From NCBI GenBank assembly GCA_003667245.1, contig RCNN01000302.1, positions 1-35,940 on the forward strand: a stretch of 35,940 bases of DNA, written 5' to 3'. The notes below the pieces were generated by a model. That model did no database searches and was not told the origin of the DNA. It saw only the letters and a list, made by a program, of their open reading frames with translations. The stretch is from Heterostelium multicystogenum. Its lineage: Eukaryota; Evosea; Eumycetozoa; Acytosteliales; Acytosteliaceae. The translations under genes and the position numbers were made by a program. This document shows, piece after piece, positions 1 to 12,941 of this stretch (position 1 is its first letter; each line of letters opens with the position of its first letter).

Positions 1-1408
1 AACACCAGGACAACAAGGAAACTACCAAAAGATTCAGGGCGACTTTAGACAATTCATCAACTCCTACAAGGACTGTCTGAACCAGGCAACTACTTTCCAT
101 ATCATCAGCAGTCCACGGTGCCATCGACGAGTTACTTTACTATGCAGAGTTGATTGAAGACTTTGAGCGTGTTATCAGTTATCACATTCAACACCAAGCC
201 TACGATGTGGCACTCAACAAATTGACAACATTGAAATCCAATCACCAAGATCTCTACTACAAGTTCTGCCCAGTACTCTTCCACTTCATTCCCTATCAGA
301 CTGTGAATGTATGGATGCAATCACCATTTTTGAATCCAAGAAAATTGATCCCTTCACTCATGAGATATGATCATTCACGTGCTGGACGTCCCGAAAATCA
401 GGCAATCAGATACCTCCAATTTTGTGTCAAGAATCATAATCAAGATCGTGCTGTCCATAACTACTTATTATCACTCTATGTTAAGCAAGAAGATGATTCA
501 CCTTTGCTTACTTTCCTACAATCACCAGATGTTTACTACGATCTAAAGTATGCACTTCGTCTCTGTATGAAGGAGCAGAAGCTTAAAGCATGTGTAATCA
601 TTTACGGTTCAATGGAGCTTTACGAAGAAGCTGTGGATCTTGCACTCACAGTCGATATTTCATTGGCAAAAGAAAATGCTGACAAACTCAAGGACGAAGA
701 TGAAGCACTCTGTAAGAAGTTGTGGTTGCGTATTGCTCGTCACGTAGTTGAGAAAGACAACAATATCAAGGAGGCAATGGAGTTCCTCCAACATTGTCCA
801 CTTTTAAAGATCGAAGATATTTTTGCCATTCTTCCCAGACTTTACTGTTATCGATGACTTTAAGGAAGAGATCTGTAAATCGCTTGAAGACTACAATCAA
901 TACATTGACGAGCTTAAGAATGAAATGGATGACGCAACTGCATCGGCAGATCTCATTCGTAAGGATATTCAAAACTTGAGAAACAAGTATGGTGTTGTTC
1001 GTGGTGACCAAAAGTGTGATATCTGTAGTTACCCAGTTCTGACCAAGAGATTCTACTTGTTTTCCTGTCAACATGTATTCCATTCAGAGTGTTTGATCTC
1101 TGAAATTATGAAGCACCTCGATGGTCATACTCGTCAGAAAGTTAGGGAACTGCAGGTTATGGTTGATGCAGGTAGTGGGAATGGCAATCAAACAAACAAA
1201 TACTCAACCCAGTCAACCCAACATCAATAATTCTGCAAATATGATGATTATGAGCGATGAAGTGAGTCAAGAAGAAAGCATCAAGAACGAACTAGACAGA
1301 ATTGTAGCAAAAGAGTGTTTGTATTGTGGTGACATCATGATCAGATCCATCGAGAAACCATTCATAGGTGCCGAAGAATTAGATGTAATTAGAAGTTGGG
1401 AAATTTAA
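1..1408 (+). CDS. vps18: VPS18 (HOPS/CORVET subunit), 3' part
   Basis: C-terminal part of VPS18, the RING-bearing core subunit shared by the HOPS and CORVET tethers that drive fusion at late endosomes and vacuoles. The 5' end lies outside the window. An alpha-helical clathrin-heavy-chain-like repeat region (about 1-800) leads into a coiled stretch (about 860-1000). A RING-H2 finger follows: C-x2-C at about 1017, a C-x-H-x4-H-x2-C segment at about 1066-1092 and a final C-x2-C at about 1318. The protein ends in SWEI at 1408. Three one-base disruptions interrupt the frame: CC near 113-114, TTTTT at 820-824 and AAA at 1198-1200. Each is repaired by shortening the run by one base, so I treat them as sequence errors. 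AATAAA at about 1439 is a plausible poly(A) signal. Confidence 0.9.
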
Positions 1409-1934
1409 ACAACCAATTTTATCATAATAACCTATATTAATAAAATACAATTGTACAACAAAATTCAAAACAACTTAAAATAATAAGTTGACTAGTTCGT
1501 CAGGAACATAATAAGACTTTTAAATATATTTTCTATCAATGTTGTTTGAAAGATTGATAAGTTGCTCCTTTCTCCCTGTGTTGTGAGGATATATGTTGAT
1601 TTCAAATATTCAATTGAGGATGCTCAATCAGAACCATTCTATTTGGATGATACTTAAGCAGAATTTTTGTATATCAATTGTATATTAAATATATTTGATT
1701 TTACTTATAAATATAATCCAAATCAAAATAGATAAAATATTTAGAAAAAGAATAAATAATAGTATTTGTAAATCATGTCAAAACATCTGAAAATTAACAT
1801 TTGACAAACATTCATGGATTTGTCTCTGTTACATTGTCTATAAATTCATCTTTTAAGTTGTTCAACATTCATCAAATTGTATACATTCAAATAATATCAA
1901 TAGTTAATAATCCAATATTCATAGTTGTAATAAA
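1409..1934. other. Intergenic, AT-rich
   Basis: About 525 bases between VPS18 and the HssA-family gene. It holds the VPS18 3' UTR and, in its last part, the presumed promoter of the next gene. No ORF, tRNA or clear repeat is visible. Confidence 0.6.
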
Positions 1935-2243
1935 ATGACACTTTTCAGTATGTATAAATACAAATAATTATCAAAGATGTTAGTTTTCAATTATTAATAA
2001 ATACTTAAACTTTAGGATCAATTTCTTCAATGAGTGATTCGTTCTCTGTTTTATCAGGTTTGGAATCTTCATCAGTATCGAGTGTTGGAGGTTCTTCAAA
2101 TTCCAACAATTTTGAAACTGAAAAACTCGGTTTCATGTTTTGGTTGGAGAAGAAACACCACAATCATTTTTGGAGATGTAAACATTGGAGGTTTTGGAGG
2201 TTGTTGTTCAGGAGGATTTGGTGGTCTTGGTGCATTCTTTTAA
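1935..2243 (+). CDS. HssA/2C/7E-family small Gly/Ser-rich protein
   Basis: Two-exon gene of about 79 residues. Exon 1 is only 13 bases (1935-1947, encoding MTLF plus one base). A 68-bp GTATGT...TTTAG intron (1948-2015, phase 1) leads to exon 2 at 2016. The product starts MTLFRSISSMSDSF, matching the characteristic MTLFSSISS start of the dictyostelid HssA/2C/7E family. It continues Ser-rich and ends with a Gly/Cys-rich tail (GGFGGCCSGGFGGLGAFF). One extra T in the TTTT run at 2138-2141 breaks the frame between the two halves. Without it the Gly-rich tail is in frame. An internal ATG at 2030 gives a shorter ORF, but the upstream exon fits the family better. Function is unknown; D. discoideum relatives are developmentally expressed. 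It is convergent with the giant gene at 2360. Confidence 0.65.
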
Positions 2244-2359
2244 CATTCTATCCTTAAATTTCTCTATATTTTGTCCAAGTTTATTCTTATTATTAGCTTT
2301 AATAAGAACAAACATATTAAATAAAGTTAACATTGAAATATAGTTTTATTTAGAATAGA

Positions 2360-5300
2360 TTAAATAGATGCAAATGGTTTGGGCGAAGAATCATCGTCGC
2401 TTGTATCATCATCTTCGTCTTTGTTCAAAGTAGTAATGGATGTAGACTTTGAAATTTGATCCTGTAGATTACGTAGTTCTAACAAATCTTCTCTTTTCTC
2501 TGGGAAATAGCTGAGGAATTCGCCTAAACTGTTTATGCAAGACTGAACAATTGGGGTTGATTTAAGTGCTGTTATTTTAGCCTCTGACGAAGTCAATTTG
2601 AAAATATTTTGTTTAAACAAATTACTATAATATGATATCATGTTGTTCAGTACATTGATATTTAGATCTAATATGAGATCTGTGTATACTTACCAATAGA
2701 ATAAACTTGCCAAATGGGATGTCAATTGTCCGACTTGTTTCTTCAAACCAAATAGAATCAACTCGTTGGTAATATGTTGAAGGTCAAAGATCATTTGTGG
2801 ATATCTTTCATTCTTACTTCCAAGTTCGATCAATTCCTTGAGCTTCTCAATTGATTTGATATTGTCTTCATTGGTAGAATCATTGGTAGGTGAGGAAACA
2901 ATGGTGCTAGATTGCTCAGAGTTAGGTGTCGCACTGTTAGCAGAGATAGCGCTTTGTTGTTGAGAGAGTACACGGAACCAGAATTTTTTGAATTTTCTGT
3001 TGAATTTGGTGATAATGTACTCAAGATTTCTATAGTGATAGCCACCTTTGAGACCAGACGAGGTAGAGAATGCCGTAAGATTTCCAATTGTTATACGGAG
3101 TGAGATTACGTGTTTCTCTGTGAGTCTATTTCTATTGTAGACAATGATATGTTCTTCAAAGTACTTTTCTTTGAGAAGAAGATTGGAGTTCTCTAGGATT
3201 GCTTGGATGTTTGGCTGAATGGAGATATTGGTTGAATCACCAGCTGGTATTACACCACTTTCCACACACAATCTACAATGAAAAAACATAAGGTTGGAAC
3301 GGACACAATAATGGAGATCGGTTTGAGCAAAATTATTGTAAATGGAGATATCACGGCTTTCACTTTCAAAGTCAATATCGACAACAGATTTTTTGATTGC
3401 AGGATTGACATTTCCACTGATGGACGACGATTTAAGAGCACTGGAGGCACTAATCAACAAAGATGAACTGGCTTCAAATGATTTCTTGATCTTGGATGAT
3501 GCAGATGTAGAGGTAGCAGATACAATTGCGTTGGAGTCTGATGGGAAATCTTGTGTGGATTCTGATGGGGATTGAGTAGTTGGAGATTGAATTGTTGGCT
3601 GTTGGATTGCTGGTGTTGTTGAATCTTTCATTGAGACACGGCCAATGAACACAGTGTTATAATCTGATAGTTTAATTTGTGGGTGACGAATATAGTTGCT
3701 TGAAGATTGATGACTGTCTGGAAGTCACGGATTAATCTACAATTTACAAAGACCTTAATATCTTTTTGAACAACATTCTGTTCATCGGAAGCAGTAGTGA
3801 ATGAGGGATGGAAGAAGATATAGACTTTCACAGAAGAGTTAGCAGAGACAAACAAAGTGTTTGAATGAACGAAGATACGATCTGCTGAGAGAGAAGCAAA
3901 CTTCTGTGCAATCAGTTGGCAATAGATTTGTTGTCAGAATGAAATCCAAAGGCATCGATGATGTATTAGCAATGATAAAGGAACGATCTGTATAGGTTGT
4001 GTTGTAATATACATCTCCAAGATTGATACATGGCGAGTCTTCTTGTCTTCCATCAACCCACACCTTGAAATGTGTATTTTGTTTGGCAACAACATCCATA
4101 GTAATGTGAATGGTCTTTTGATCACTTGGATTGTTCTTATTCTCCATAATCAGATAGGCAGAATACATATCCATACGTTTAGTGGAGAATGTCAGTGTTA
4201 TATTGTGACGACCATGTGCTTCGATCTTTCCACTATTTCTACTCATTCCTAACCATTGTTCATCAGATTGTTTAGTAGTAAACATGTAGTATTCAACTGA
4301 TTTACTGCTGACATTCTCAAGAGTAATCTCCCACTGTACACTACCAGTAGTGTATTCTTGTTGGTTTAGATTAATTTCATAGCAATTCTTGCTCTTTGGA
4401 ATTGGTGTGCAACCTTTGAGTGATATACGCTGAGGTAAGTTGGGTTGTGGTGTTGTTTGTTGTGGTGGAGTGGACTGGGGTTGAAGTTGATATGGTGGAA
4501 GCTGAGAGCTCGATTGAGCCTGTGGAAGTGTCAATGGAGAGGAAATCTGTTGGACTAATGGTTGAGTGATATGTGGAGTAGTTGGTTCGGTGGAGTTGGT
4601 AGATGATGAGCTAGAGGATGTGGTCGGAGTACTAGTTGAAACCTGAGACGAGTTGATTGTTGGTGAAGATATAGGCTTATGACCACCAAGGATGTTAACA
4701 GCAACCTTTTGAGTTTCTTTGTTGAATGTATCGAGTGCTGTTACTTGTATATGGAAAGTGCTGCTGGGTGGCATGTCTTCATTGGGCAGCTCGACATTGA
4801 TATCAATTGGGATGGATTCATTTGGTGGAATTTCACCTTCAGTTGGAGATATCTTGATGTTTGCTGGGAAATTGGATGCTCCACCAACAAAAATTGGTTC
4901 GACTGAATACTTCATTGGGAAATGTGTTGAAAGATTACGAATCTTGAAGTAATCGGTGAGTGATGATTGCAAGTTATGTTCTTCAGTTCCATCGGTATTT
5001 GTTATTCTTGCCATTGAGTTGAAGTTTAGCTTTGGCACAGAGAGTGAGAATGTTTGACCGGCAACAATAGTTCCTCGAATAGGGATCACTTCTATTGGGT
5101 AAAGATTTGTATTGATACAAATCTTACCAAATGGAGATACTTGGTCGAATTGTTCCTTCATTCTCGAGTCAGGACGTGGTTTGGCACGAACTCTAACTTC
5201 GATCAACTCTGATGGACGTAATGAGAAACTTGGAATTGGTGCATTAGATGATTTGTGAACAACCTCCACTGTAATCAACTCTTGGATGTTGGGTAACAAA

Positions 5301-8300
5301 TCGAGGTCAACATTGATCTTTAGAACCTTGTTTGAAGTATTTTCAATGGTAAACCATTCGTCTGCTTGTGAGCTAGTTCCTGGAATGGGTGGATGGTGAA
5401 TGTTTGGAAGTACAAACTCTCCATCAATCAAACGACCAAATGAAATGACACGAAGAGTGTGGTGAAGATTGATATTGAACTTCAATGGATTATTGTGGTT
5501 GTAGATATTTTCAAATATAATTGGGAGAGACAAAGGTCCTGCAGTTTGGTTTTCTATCTTCTTTGGATTAAGAGAGATTGAAATTTGACGTGATTCAGAT
5601 TCATTGATTTCAAAGTAGCCATCTTGCTCAAAGACAGATGAAGATGATGAACCAGTAGATGTATGTATTCCTCCACTTCCAGAGATTGTACTGGGTGTTG
5701 GCGAGATAACCTGTTGTTCTCTCTTCATTTGATCGGTGGAGCTTGTAGTACTTGTAGATCCATTTGCAGGTACATTCAATAATGTTGAGCTTGAAAGTGT
5801 TGAAAGATTGGTAAACTTCAATGATTTCGATGGCAATGGCAAAGCCTTAATATGGAGTGGAATCTCAGAAAGATTTTGAATCTCTATCATGATGATCACC
5901 TCCTTCCAACTATTTTCATATCCAATTCTTCCAATATCAACACTTTCCTCTGTCAATGCACCAAGGGACATGCAGTAAGAACCATTGATGGTCACAAGCT
6001 TGCTGATATGTGTTTTGCCTTCTCCAGGACCAATTGGATAGTGAGTAGTATCAGAACGCTCAAATACTAATGTTCCTTGGAATTGAACTTTTCTTCCCTT
6101 CCAGAGAAGAGATTTCTTTTTGGGTGTCAAAATTGACTCTGGTTCAGGAGGATGTGGATAGACTATGATCTTCTGGTCATTGGTGAGTACAAATGGTTTA
6201 CCACACAGACGCATTGATCTACGCTTGTCAGCAGCTCCACTGGTAGGATTAGAAGTAGGGAGTTCCTCAGTCATAGGCTCATGTAAGAACAACATGATAT
6301 TTATGTTACACTTGGGATAGATACGAATGTCGTACTTGAGGTAGTTTCTCATTGTAAATGGATTGAGAAGACTATGTTGGGTTCCAGTCTTTGCATATCC
6401 TTGTGAGATGATAAAGTCGGTATTACGACGAGCTTCTTCCAAGATAACAGATGATTGTACAGGTGAGACATATACATCTTCCAACTTTAATATATCGCAA
6501 CTGTTGGAATTCAATGGAAGATTGGTCAACAGTGAAGCATCATCCACCAATAAACGAATATTGACATCCAGCTTTTGTCCTGGACAAGAGAGATTCGAGA
6601 TAGTAACCTTCTCTTCATAAAGTCCATATACATTGGTATGAAGTGAGAAATAGATACGTTCCTTTGACAAACCATGTGAAACCTCGGCACCATCCAAAGT
6701 ACCTTCAAGTTTAGAGAGTTTCAAGTTCTTTGATGGTGTCATTGTGTATTTGAGTGGAAGCAAGGTGGTAAGGTTGCTAATATTGAAGCTGCCACTCACG
6801 ACATCACCAAGGTTACGAGTTGATCCTAGATCAATGAGTGTCTTTCCAACTCTGATAATACTCTTTCCAACGATGGCAGTAAACTTAATAGTATTCTCGT
6901 AGAGCATGCTGTGTTCAGTATCGTGTACTTTAATTCTGATACCACCAACCAATTCTCTGCAGTGTCCATCGATGTAGTTTTTCAGATGTCATACTTGGTT
7001 GCAAGCAAATGTAGACAACAGTCTTTTCATATCCCTTTAAGAATATATTATCTGCTGGCTTTGTAAACTTCTCATCTTGGAACACAAATATTTGCATTGA
7101 AAGATTGGATTTAACACTTATATATAGTGATTTCTAAATAAATAATGTTAGTACAAGTGATGTTGAAGATGGATAATCTAACTTACATGTGATAAATTGT
7201 CAAGTCTGAATGGTGATGTTTTAGAGAATTTTTTTGATTTGTCATAGTAGCAATCACCAAAGTCAAGGATCTGAGAGGATGGAAGATCAGGGAATAATAC
7301 ATATTGAGGTGGTCTGGGACTTAGCGATACCTGAATCGTACCCTCATAATTGCTTGATTTTACAAGAATAGTATGGGTTTGTTTGCCTGGGGCTTGTGGT
7401 TGACAAACTGCTTCAACTGTACGACGTCCGTAAGGTTCAATCACACCTTGCTTCTCTTTGAGTGTTATTGGACATTTCAAAGAAGATGGCGAAGATGAAG
7501 GAGATGTTGATGAAACTGGAGCGATCAGAGAGAGATCGTAGTTTACACGATGACCAGTATGGTTTGCAATTGTGAAACGGAATACAATGTCATCGTAAAC
7601 ACGAACTTCACCAAGATCTAGCTTTGGTGGAGATATAGTCATGAGAGTAGGTTGTGCGGCTTGCTTTGCAGTTGGTTTGATAAGAGTTGCAGTTGACGTG
7701 ATAACGGTCGACGACTTTGGAGAAGAGGTTGGACTTGTCATTGCTGGTGGCTTAAATGAGCCGCTGGCATCATCAGAAATCTGAGCCTGTGAGATATTTT
7801 GTCGATAGGTTTCATCGTCGAAGCAAATGGTCGCGTTGTAATTGATTTTCTTTGTAACATCGCTGTTCTTGGATTCATAGACCAAGATGGATCCAATACC
7901 ATCTTCCTTTCCATACCACTGTCTGCGTCCGGGTTTTGGTATAGGTGCAAAATACACCAAGATATTCTGGATTCCACCACCGTCCACTTCGAATGTAATT
8001 GAATTATCACCAATCTTTGCTACCGATTTAGGAGGTGGATTATTTAATAGAGCCTGATCGACTTTTTCAATATTCATATCACCAGAAATTGATTGCATCG
8101 ATATGGGACTCTCACCAAGCTCCGATTCGATTGCTGGTGAAGTTGCACGACTGACTGGGACTGCTGCTACAGATGGATTTCCGCTGTTTCTCAGCTTTTC
8201 GATCTGCATATTGATTTTCAGAGCTTTCTCGTGCTGTCCCTTTCTACGACAGATCTTAAGCTTACGCTCAAGAGCATCAATCTCAACTTCTGTCTCCTTT

Positions 8301-11300
8301 GATACGGACATGGCCGACTTTTCTTCTAGCTTGAAAAACAACTTATTCAAACAACTCTGGAAAGAACTTGGGTGAATCATCAATGATTTTAAAGATACGC
8401 TTCTGAGTTGAGGTATTGGTAAGTGTAATTCTCTTGGTGATAGACTTGCCCTTGATCATGCAAACTCCAAAGTCGATATCCAAGGTATTCAAGAAGAAAT
8501 GACGTGGTTTCTTTACGTTTGCCTTGATGTGTACAATTTGATTATTGTTATTGTCATAGATATTCTCTATGATCAACTTCTCGTCGAATATTCCAGAGAA
8601 TGTTGGTTTAAATACAAATTGTACTTCCTATTATTTTGACAGTAAACAAAGCTCTGGTGAGTATCAAGGACTAAGACAATTGGAAATGTAAACTACTTAC
8701 TCTCTTTCTAAAAGGTCTGATTATACCCATTCTATCTACATTTGCAATATTGAGATTACCAGAGGTGATGGAACCAGACTTTTTGATACGATATACCAGT
8801 GGTACTTGTGTAAGATTATGAATCAACAATGTCTTGGTTCTATAATCATACTGAACTATATTTCCGAAATTGATATTTCTCTGTGCAAGATCCATCATTG
8901 ATTTACATACTTTGGTTGTAATCTATATATTAAAATAAAAAGTTAGCTTTCATTTCTATAGGTACATCCTATAATCCTCTTTCAAATGAATGAATATTTA
9001 CATTTAATTCTCTAATTGGTGCATCGACAACCAATTTATCATCTAATTTATCAAGTCCAATGAATAGCTTTGCTTCCATGTTCTTTAGTTTGCCACCCAA
9101 CCATGGTCTCTTTGATGCCAGGACGATGAATACAATATAGATAGTGATTTCTTCGTTTTGGGCAAGCTCGACTGTGTTTGCCGAAACCAATTGGCCAGAT
9201 TGTACAATGATTTCCAATCGCTTGTACTTTTCGATTTGTGATTGAATATAGTTGGTTTCTGATTCGAAATCGGTGAATAGTGGAAGAGTAGTGTCTTCAA
9301 AAGATGGAACCAATTGGGAGAGTGAAAAATTAACCATGTTTGCTGAGTTATATGAGGATGCACTGTCTAGTTGTATTGATGTCGAGTTTGCATCGCTGTC
9401 AAGACTATCTTCGTAGATATGGAGTTGTTTGTCGAGCTGCAGTTCGAGTGTTGGTGAACTTGCACGTGAATTGGTTCTGGAATTAGTGGTAGAGGAGGCA
9501 TTAGAGGTGTTTTGGCTGTCCAATTGGTATGATTTCTTCTTTGGAATTGAAGTAGGTATTAAAGGAGCTGAAGAAGTAGAAGAAGACATTGTTTTGTTGA
9601 CTTTTGGCATAGCCAGATCCAAATATTGTGAGTTGCCAACCTTTCTGTAGGTCTTTGATCCGATTGGATCAATCTCCTCGCCATCAAAGAATTTAGTAAT
9701 ATAATCGTGTACCAAAGACTGCTTTGTGAGTTGATGTTGAGTTGGGATTGCACTGAGATCTCCTGTGTTCTCCTTGTACAATTTAATTTCGTCGGGTAAT
9801 GAAGTTCCAAGTGTAAGAGTCAGTTTTGACTTTGAAAATGTTCTTGATAGTGAATGATCGCATCGATGGACAATTAACAATTGACTCGTCAAAGTCAATA
9901 TAGTTTCTCGAGAAAGGAGTCTCCAAAAGGTAGTAGCGCGAATGTACCGACATCGATTGTTCATCGACATTGTTGGCACGCACCTCCAGGTACTGGTCGT
10001 TAGCTGTGTTCTTCATATTGATAAAAGTAATCTGCTTGCGATAGTCTGGATTGTTTTTACGTGGGAGGTAGTCCATCGGGAGATCGAATGCCTGTCTTGG
10101 AGGGATATTGATGTGGTGGTCTTTGAATGCAATTACTTTTGATTGGTAACGCACTAATATTTGCGCTGGCAAATCAGAAAGATTTACAATGTGAACCATG
10201 GGAGAGAGGGTTTGACCAACGGTGCAATCACCAAGATTCAGCTCTGCGGGAATCTGAATGAGTGAAGTGCATACTCTGCTTGTGACCTTGATTGTTTTGT
10301 TCTTTGGTTTCGTCGACTTGAGTGATTTTCCATATTTCAACAAAAGACGGAAAGTCTTTGCATTGAGACGCAATGATTTTGGATCTGATGCTGAAAACAG
10401 AGATTTTGGACAATATTTAATCTGAATGACACGCTCTGATCCAGGGTTGAGGGTGAGTTCATCGATGACCTCGTTAGACTCTTGCTGGCTTCGTGATCTT
10501 CCTAGCTCCTTTTCGGCAATGAGTTGTTGATCCGATTCACGATGGTCGCCGATAGCACTGCTCTCCAATTTTTTCTTTTTTTTATTTGTTCCACTGCTCT
10601 CTTCTTCTTCGTGAAGCATAAACGATACTTCATCGAGCAAATCGCTGCTAAAATTGATCTCTACTGCATCTTCAGAGATATTCTTTACTGTGAATGTGCC
10701 ATAAGTAGGCTCTCCTGTGTAACAATCTCCCAAATCAAATGAATTGTTACTAACTTGAATCAATTCCTAAAGAGAACAATATGAATATTAGAACGATACG
10801 AGATTCTACTTGGGATAGATAATAACAAGTACTTACGGTTTGTTGCTCAGCGGTAACCGTTGAATGTATAACAATAAGCTCGTAGTTGGAGGAATCGTTT
10901 TTGTTCTCCAATTTGAATTTGTATGTGGATTGGCCAGCTGCATTTGGTTTGAAAAGTATTCTCATTGACATTGATGAATAGCTAGGAATTACTTGGTTCT
11001 CAGTGGCCAATGGCAGTCCGGTGACGTCGGTGAATTGAAATAAACTAATAATCTTCTCTTTACAATAGATTGAGAATACTAAAGGCATCTCTGAACGATT
11101 CCAAATCGTCAGATCCTTGATATAAGATGAACCAACTATACAATCATCGAATATAATTTCGTTTAAATCTACTTTTATCTGTGAACGACAAACTCTTGTA
11201 ATAACATCAACTACCAATTGTTGCTGTTGTTGTTGCGGTTGCTGTTGTTGTGGTTGTTTACTATTGTCGTCTTGTTGCTGTTCGGATCCAGCAGTTGTTG

Positions 11301-11814
11301 TTGTCGCTGCAACTGTAGAGCAGTTGAAGAATATCTTTCCTTTGATTTCAAAGAAGTTGTTGAAGCCGACGTTTGTGCCTGTCGATTCTGTTTGCTGGTG
11401 TTGCTGTTCGGACAAAAGCATTGAGGGTCTGAATGACATGACGATGTTCTTGGTCTCAAGTGGTTGCAGCTCGAACTGCTCGATGACATTTACCTCATTA
11501 AAAAGCTGATTGAAGTCATCGTCTTGCACCGGTACCTCAGTTTCAGTATCCTGTAGATTTTCGTTACTCGACTGGAAAGCAATCTGAGCTAGATCACTTC
11601 TCAAGCTAACCACCAAAGGATAGGCAACCTGGGATTGAATCTTTAAGTTTCTCAACACATATGTATCCTTTAGCACAACATCATCAATCTCCAACTTTCC
11701 ATTGACCAAACTTGTCTTTATAAGTGATTGTTGTTGTTGCTGTTGTTGTACAGAAGGTGAAGAAGAAGTAGAAGAAGAAGCAGCTAATTGAACAACTCCA
11801 TTTGTAGATGTCAT
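2360..11814 (-). CDS. Giant ASH/MSP-like Ig-fold repeat protein (~3,030 aa)
   Basis: Six exons: 11814-10837, 10766-9002, 8922-8701, 8627-7187, 7133-2694 and 2624-2360. The five introns are 53-79 bp with GTAAGT/GTAAAT donors; four are phase 0 and the last is phase 2. The product is about 3,030 residues. At least nine segments follow the pattern hydrophobic-D-F/L-G-x-x/C...h-x-h-x-N-x-S/T, for example FDLGDCYTGEPTY, LNLGDCTVGQTL, IDFGVCMIKGKS, LDLGEVRVYDD, LDFGDCYYDKS and INLGDVYYNTTY. This is the signature of ASH (ASPM-SPD2-Hydin) or MSP-type beta-sandwiches. Poly-Gln (11206-11250, 11730-11755) and Ser/Thr/Pro-rich linkers separate blocks. No membrane segment or enzyme motif is seen. Frameshifts lie near 9824-9833, 8349-8351, 6978-6982, 3905 (one extra base each) and 3688 (one base missing). 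Family precedent suggests a centrosomal or cytoskeletal scaffold, but that is inference. An orthologue name is not recognised. Confidence 0.8.
11206..11255 (-). repeat. Poly-glutamine coding tract
   Basis: CAA/CAG-type repeat in exon 1 of the giant gene (minus strand) giving a Q-rich run interrupted by Pro. A second run lies at about 11730-11755. Such homopolymer tracts are usual in dictyostelid proteins. Confidence 0.85.
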
Positions 11815-12521
11815 TTAAATATATTTAAAAATAGATATCTTTCTATCTATCTATTTATCTAATAATACTAACAATGATTTCTTTCTTCTTTTCCTATGGG
11901 TCTATCAATAATCTATATAATAATGTATAACTAACTAACTAGTAAGCTAAAGCTAAACTATTCAATTCTATTCAATTCTATTCTATTCTAATCTATCTAA
12001 TTTATATTTAATCTATTTGTAGTGTTGAATGACATTGGCAATATTGATAATAATAATAATAATAATAATAATAATAGTAATAATAATATGTATGATGTAT
12101 GAAATGTTTTCAAAACAACAACTTTAGCAAGCCAATAATGAATGATAATAATATTTAATTTTGTATTTTCTTTATTAAAAGGGATGTTTGTTGATTTTTT
12201 TATTTTTTGTTAAAAGTTCGGATTCACTCAGAGTTTGGTTTGAACATTCATAAAAATCAATCATTATGCCAAATGAAAAATAGCTGTCAAAGTGTCTGAT
12301 ATCTTTAGCATATGGCTAGTTGGTGGTTGTGGGGTAATAGTTTGATTTTTTTTACTGGAATGGTTCCCAACCTATTAATCCGGTAGTCTAAATTCATACC
12401 TTTGTTCTAATTCAATATTGAAACTATAGTTTGACTATTGACTTGATTATTTAATAAATTAATAAAAATAAACGATGATATTTATTTATTCCCAAATATT
12501 AGAAATAGATAATCCAATAAA
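11815..12521. other. Intergenic with simple repeats
   Basis: Probable promoter region of the minus-strand giant gene. It contains (TATC)n-like tracts at 11840-11870, an ATTCT/CTATT-rich tract at 11955-12000 and an (ATA)n microsatellite at 12047-12090. No gene is seen. Confidence 0.6.
12047..12090. repeat. (AAT)n microsatellite
   Basis: About fourteen AAT/TAA trinucleotide units with one AGT interruption. It is non-coding. Confidence 0.9.
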
Positions 12522-12941
12522 ATGTCAACTGAAGATAACAAAAGAACTGATATGGACAACTGAGGAAGAAATTCTAGTTAGACTCAAATAAAACCAAGGG
12601 TACCCCAATGTAGATCATGAAATTAATAATGCTCGCTCCCCACCAAAAACTTCAAATACTCAAGCTACAACTAATGGTAACAATTCGACCCAATTTCGTA
12701 CAAAGATTGGTCAAGGTGCATCAAAAGTTGCAGCTGGTGCATTTTCTCAGTTATTGGGTACTATCATGGCATCTTTAGTTACACTTAAGTGTACTTACTA
12801 CTTCATTGAAAATTCTACAAAAGTACAAAGATATGAACAACAACACAGAAAGTAAAACCACTTGACAAATTGGATGGTAATCGCCCATGTACATATGATG
12901 CTTATGATCCTTTTTATCCTGACTCACCTAATAATCAATAG
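12522..12941 (+). pseudogene. Small single-TM protein gene, probably degraded
   Basis: A protein-like reading frame of about 138 residues with three defects. It starts at ATG 12522 (MSTEDNKRTD), changes frame near 12551, and continues WTTEEEILVRLK to an in-frame TAA at 12589. The same frame then stays open (NQGYPNVDHEINNARSPP...) through a Gly/Ala-rich hydrophobic segment (about 12735-12815, one candidate membrane helix) to about 12850. It changes frame again and ends with KPLDKLDGNRPCTYDAYDPF...NNQ at the TAG at 12941. The in-frame TAA needs a substitution rather than a homopolymer change, unlike defects in neighbouring genes, so a true relic is more likely than sequence error alone. No family is recognised. 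Confidence 0.4.

Noticed and set aside
1..1408. Programmed +1 frameshifting in VPS18 (three successive +1 shifts)
   Set aside because: Sites (CC, TTTTT, AAA) share no slippery motif or downstream structure, and the same type of defect occurs in unrelated genes in both directions.
4043..4252. Plus-strand ORFs inside the giant minus-strand gene (also 4719-4952, 5852-6070, 6363-6620, 7799-8002)
   Set aside because: They are antisense shadows of a continuous conserved minus-strand frame.
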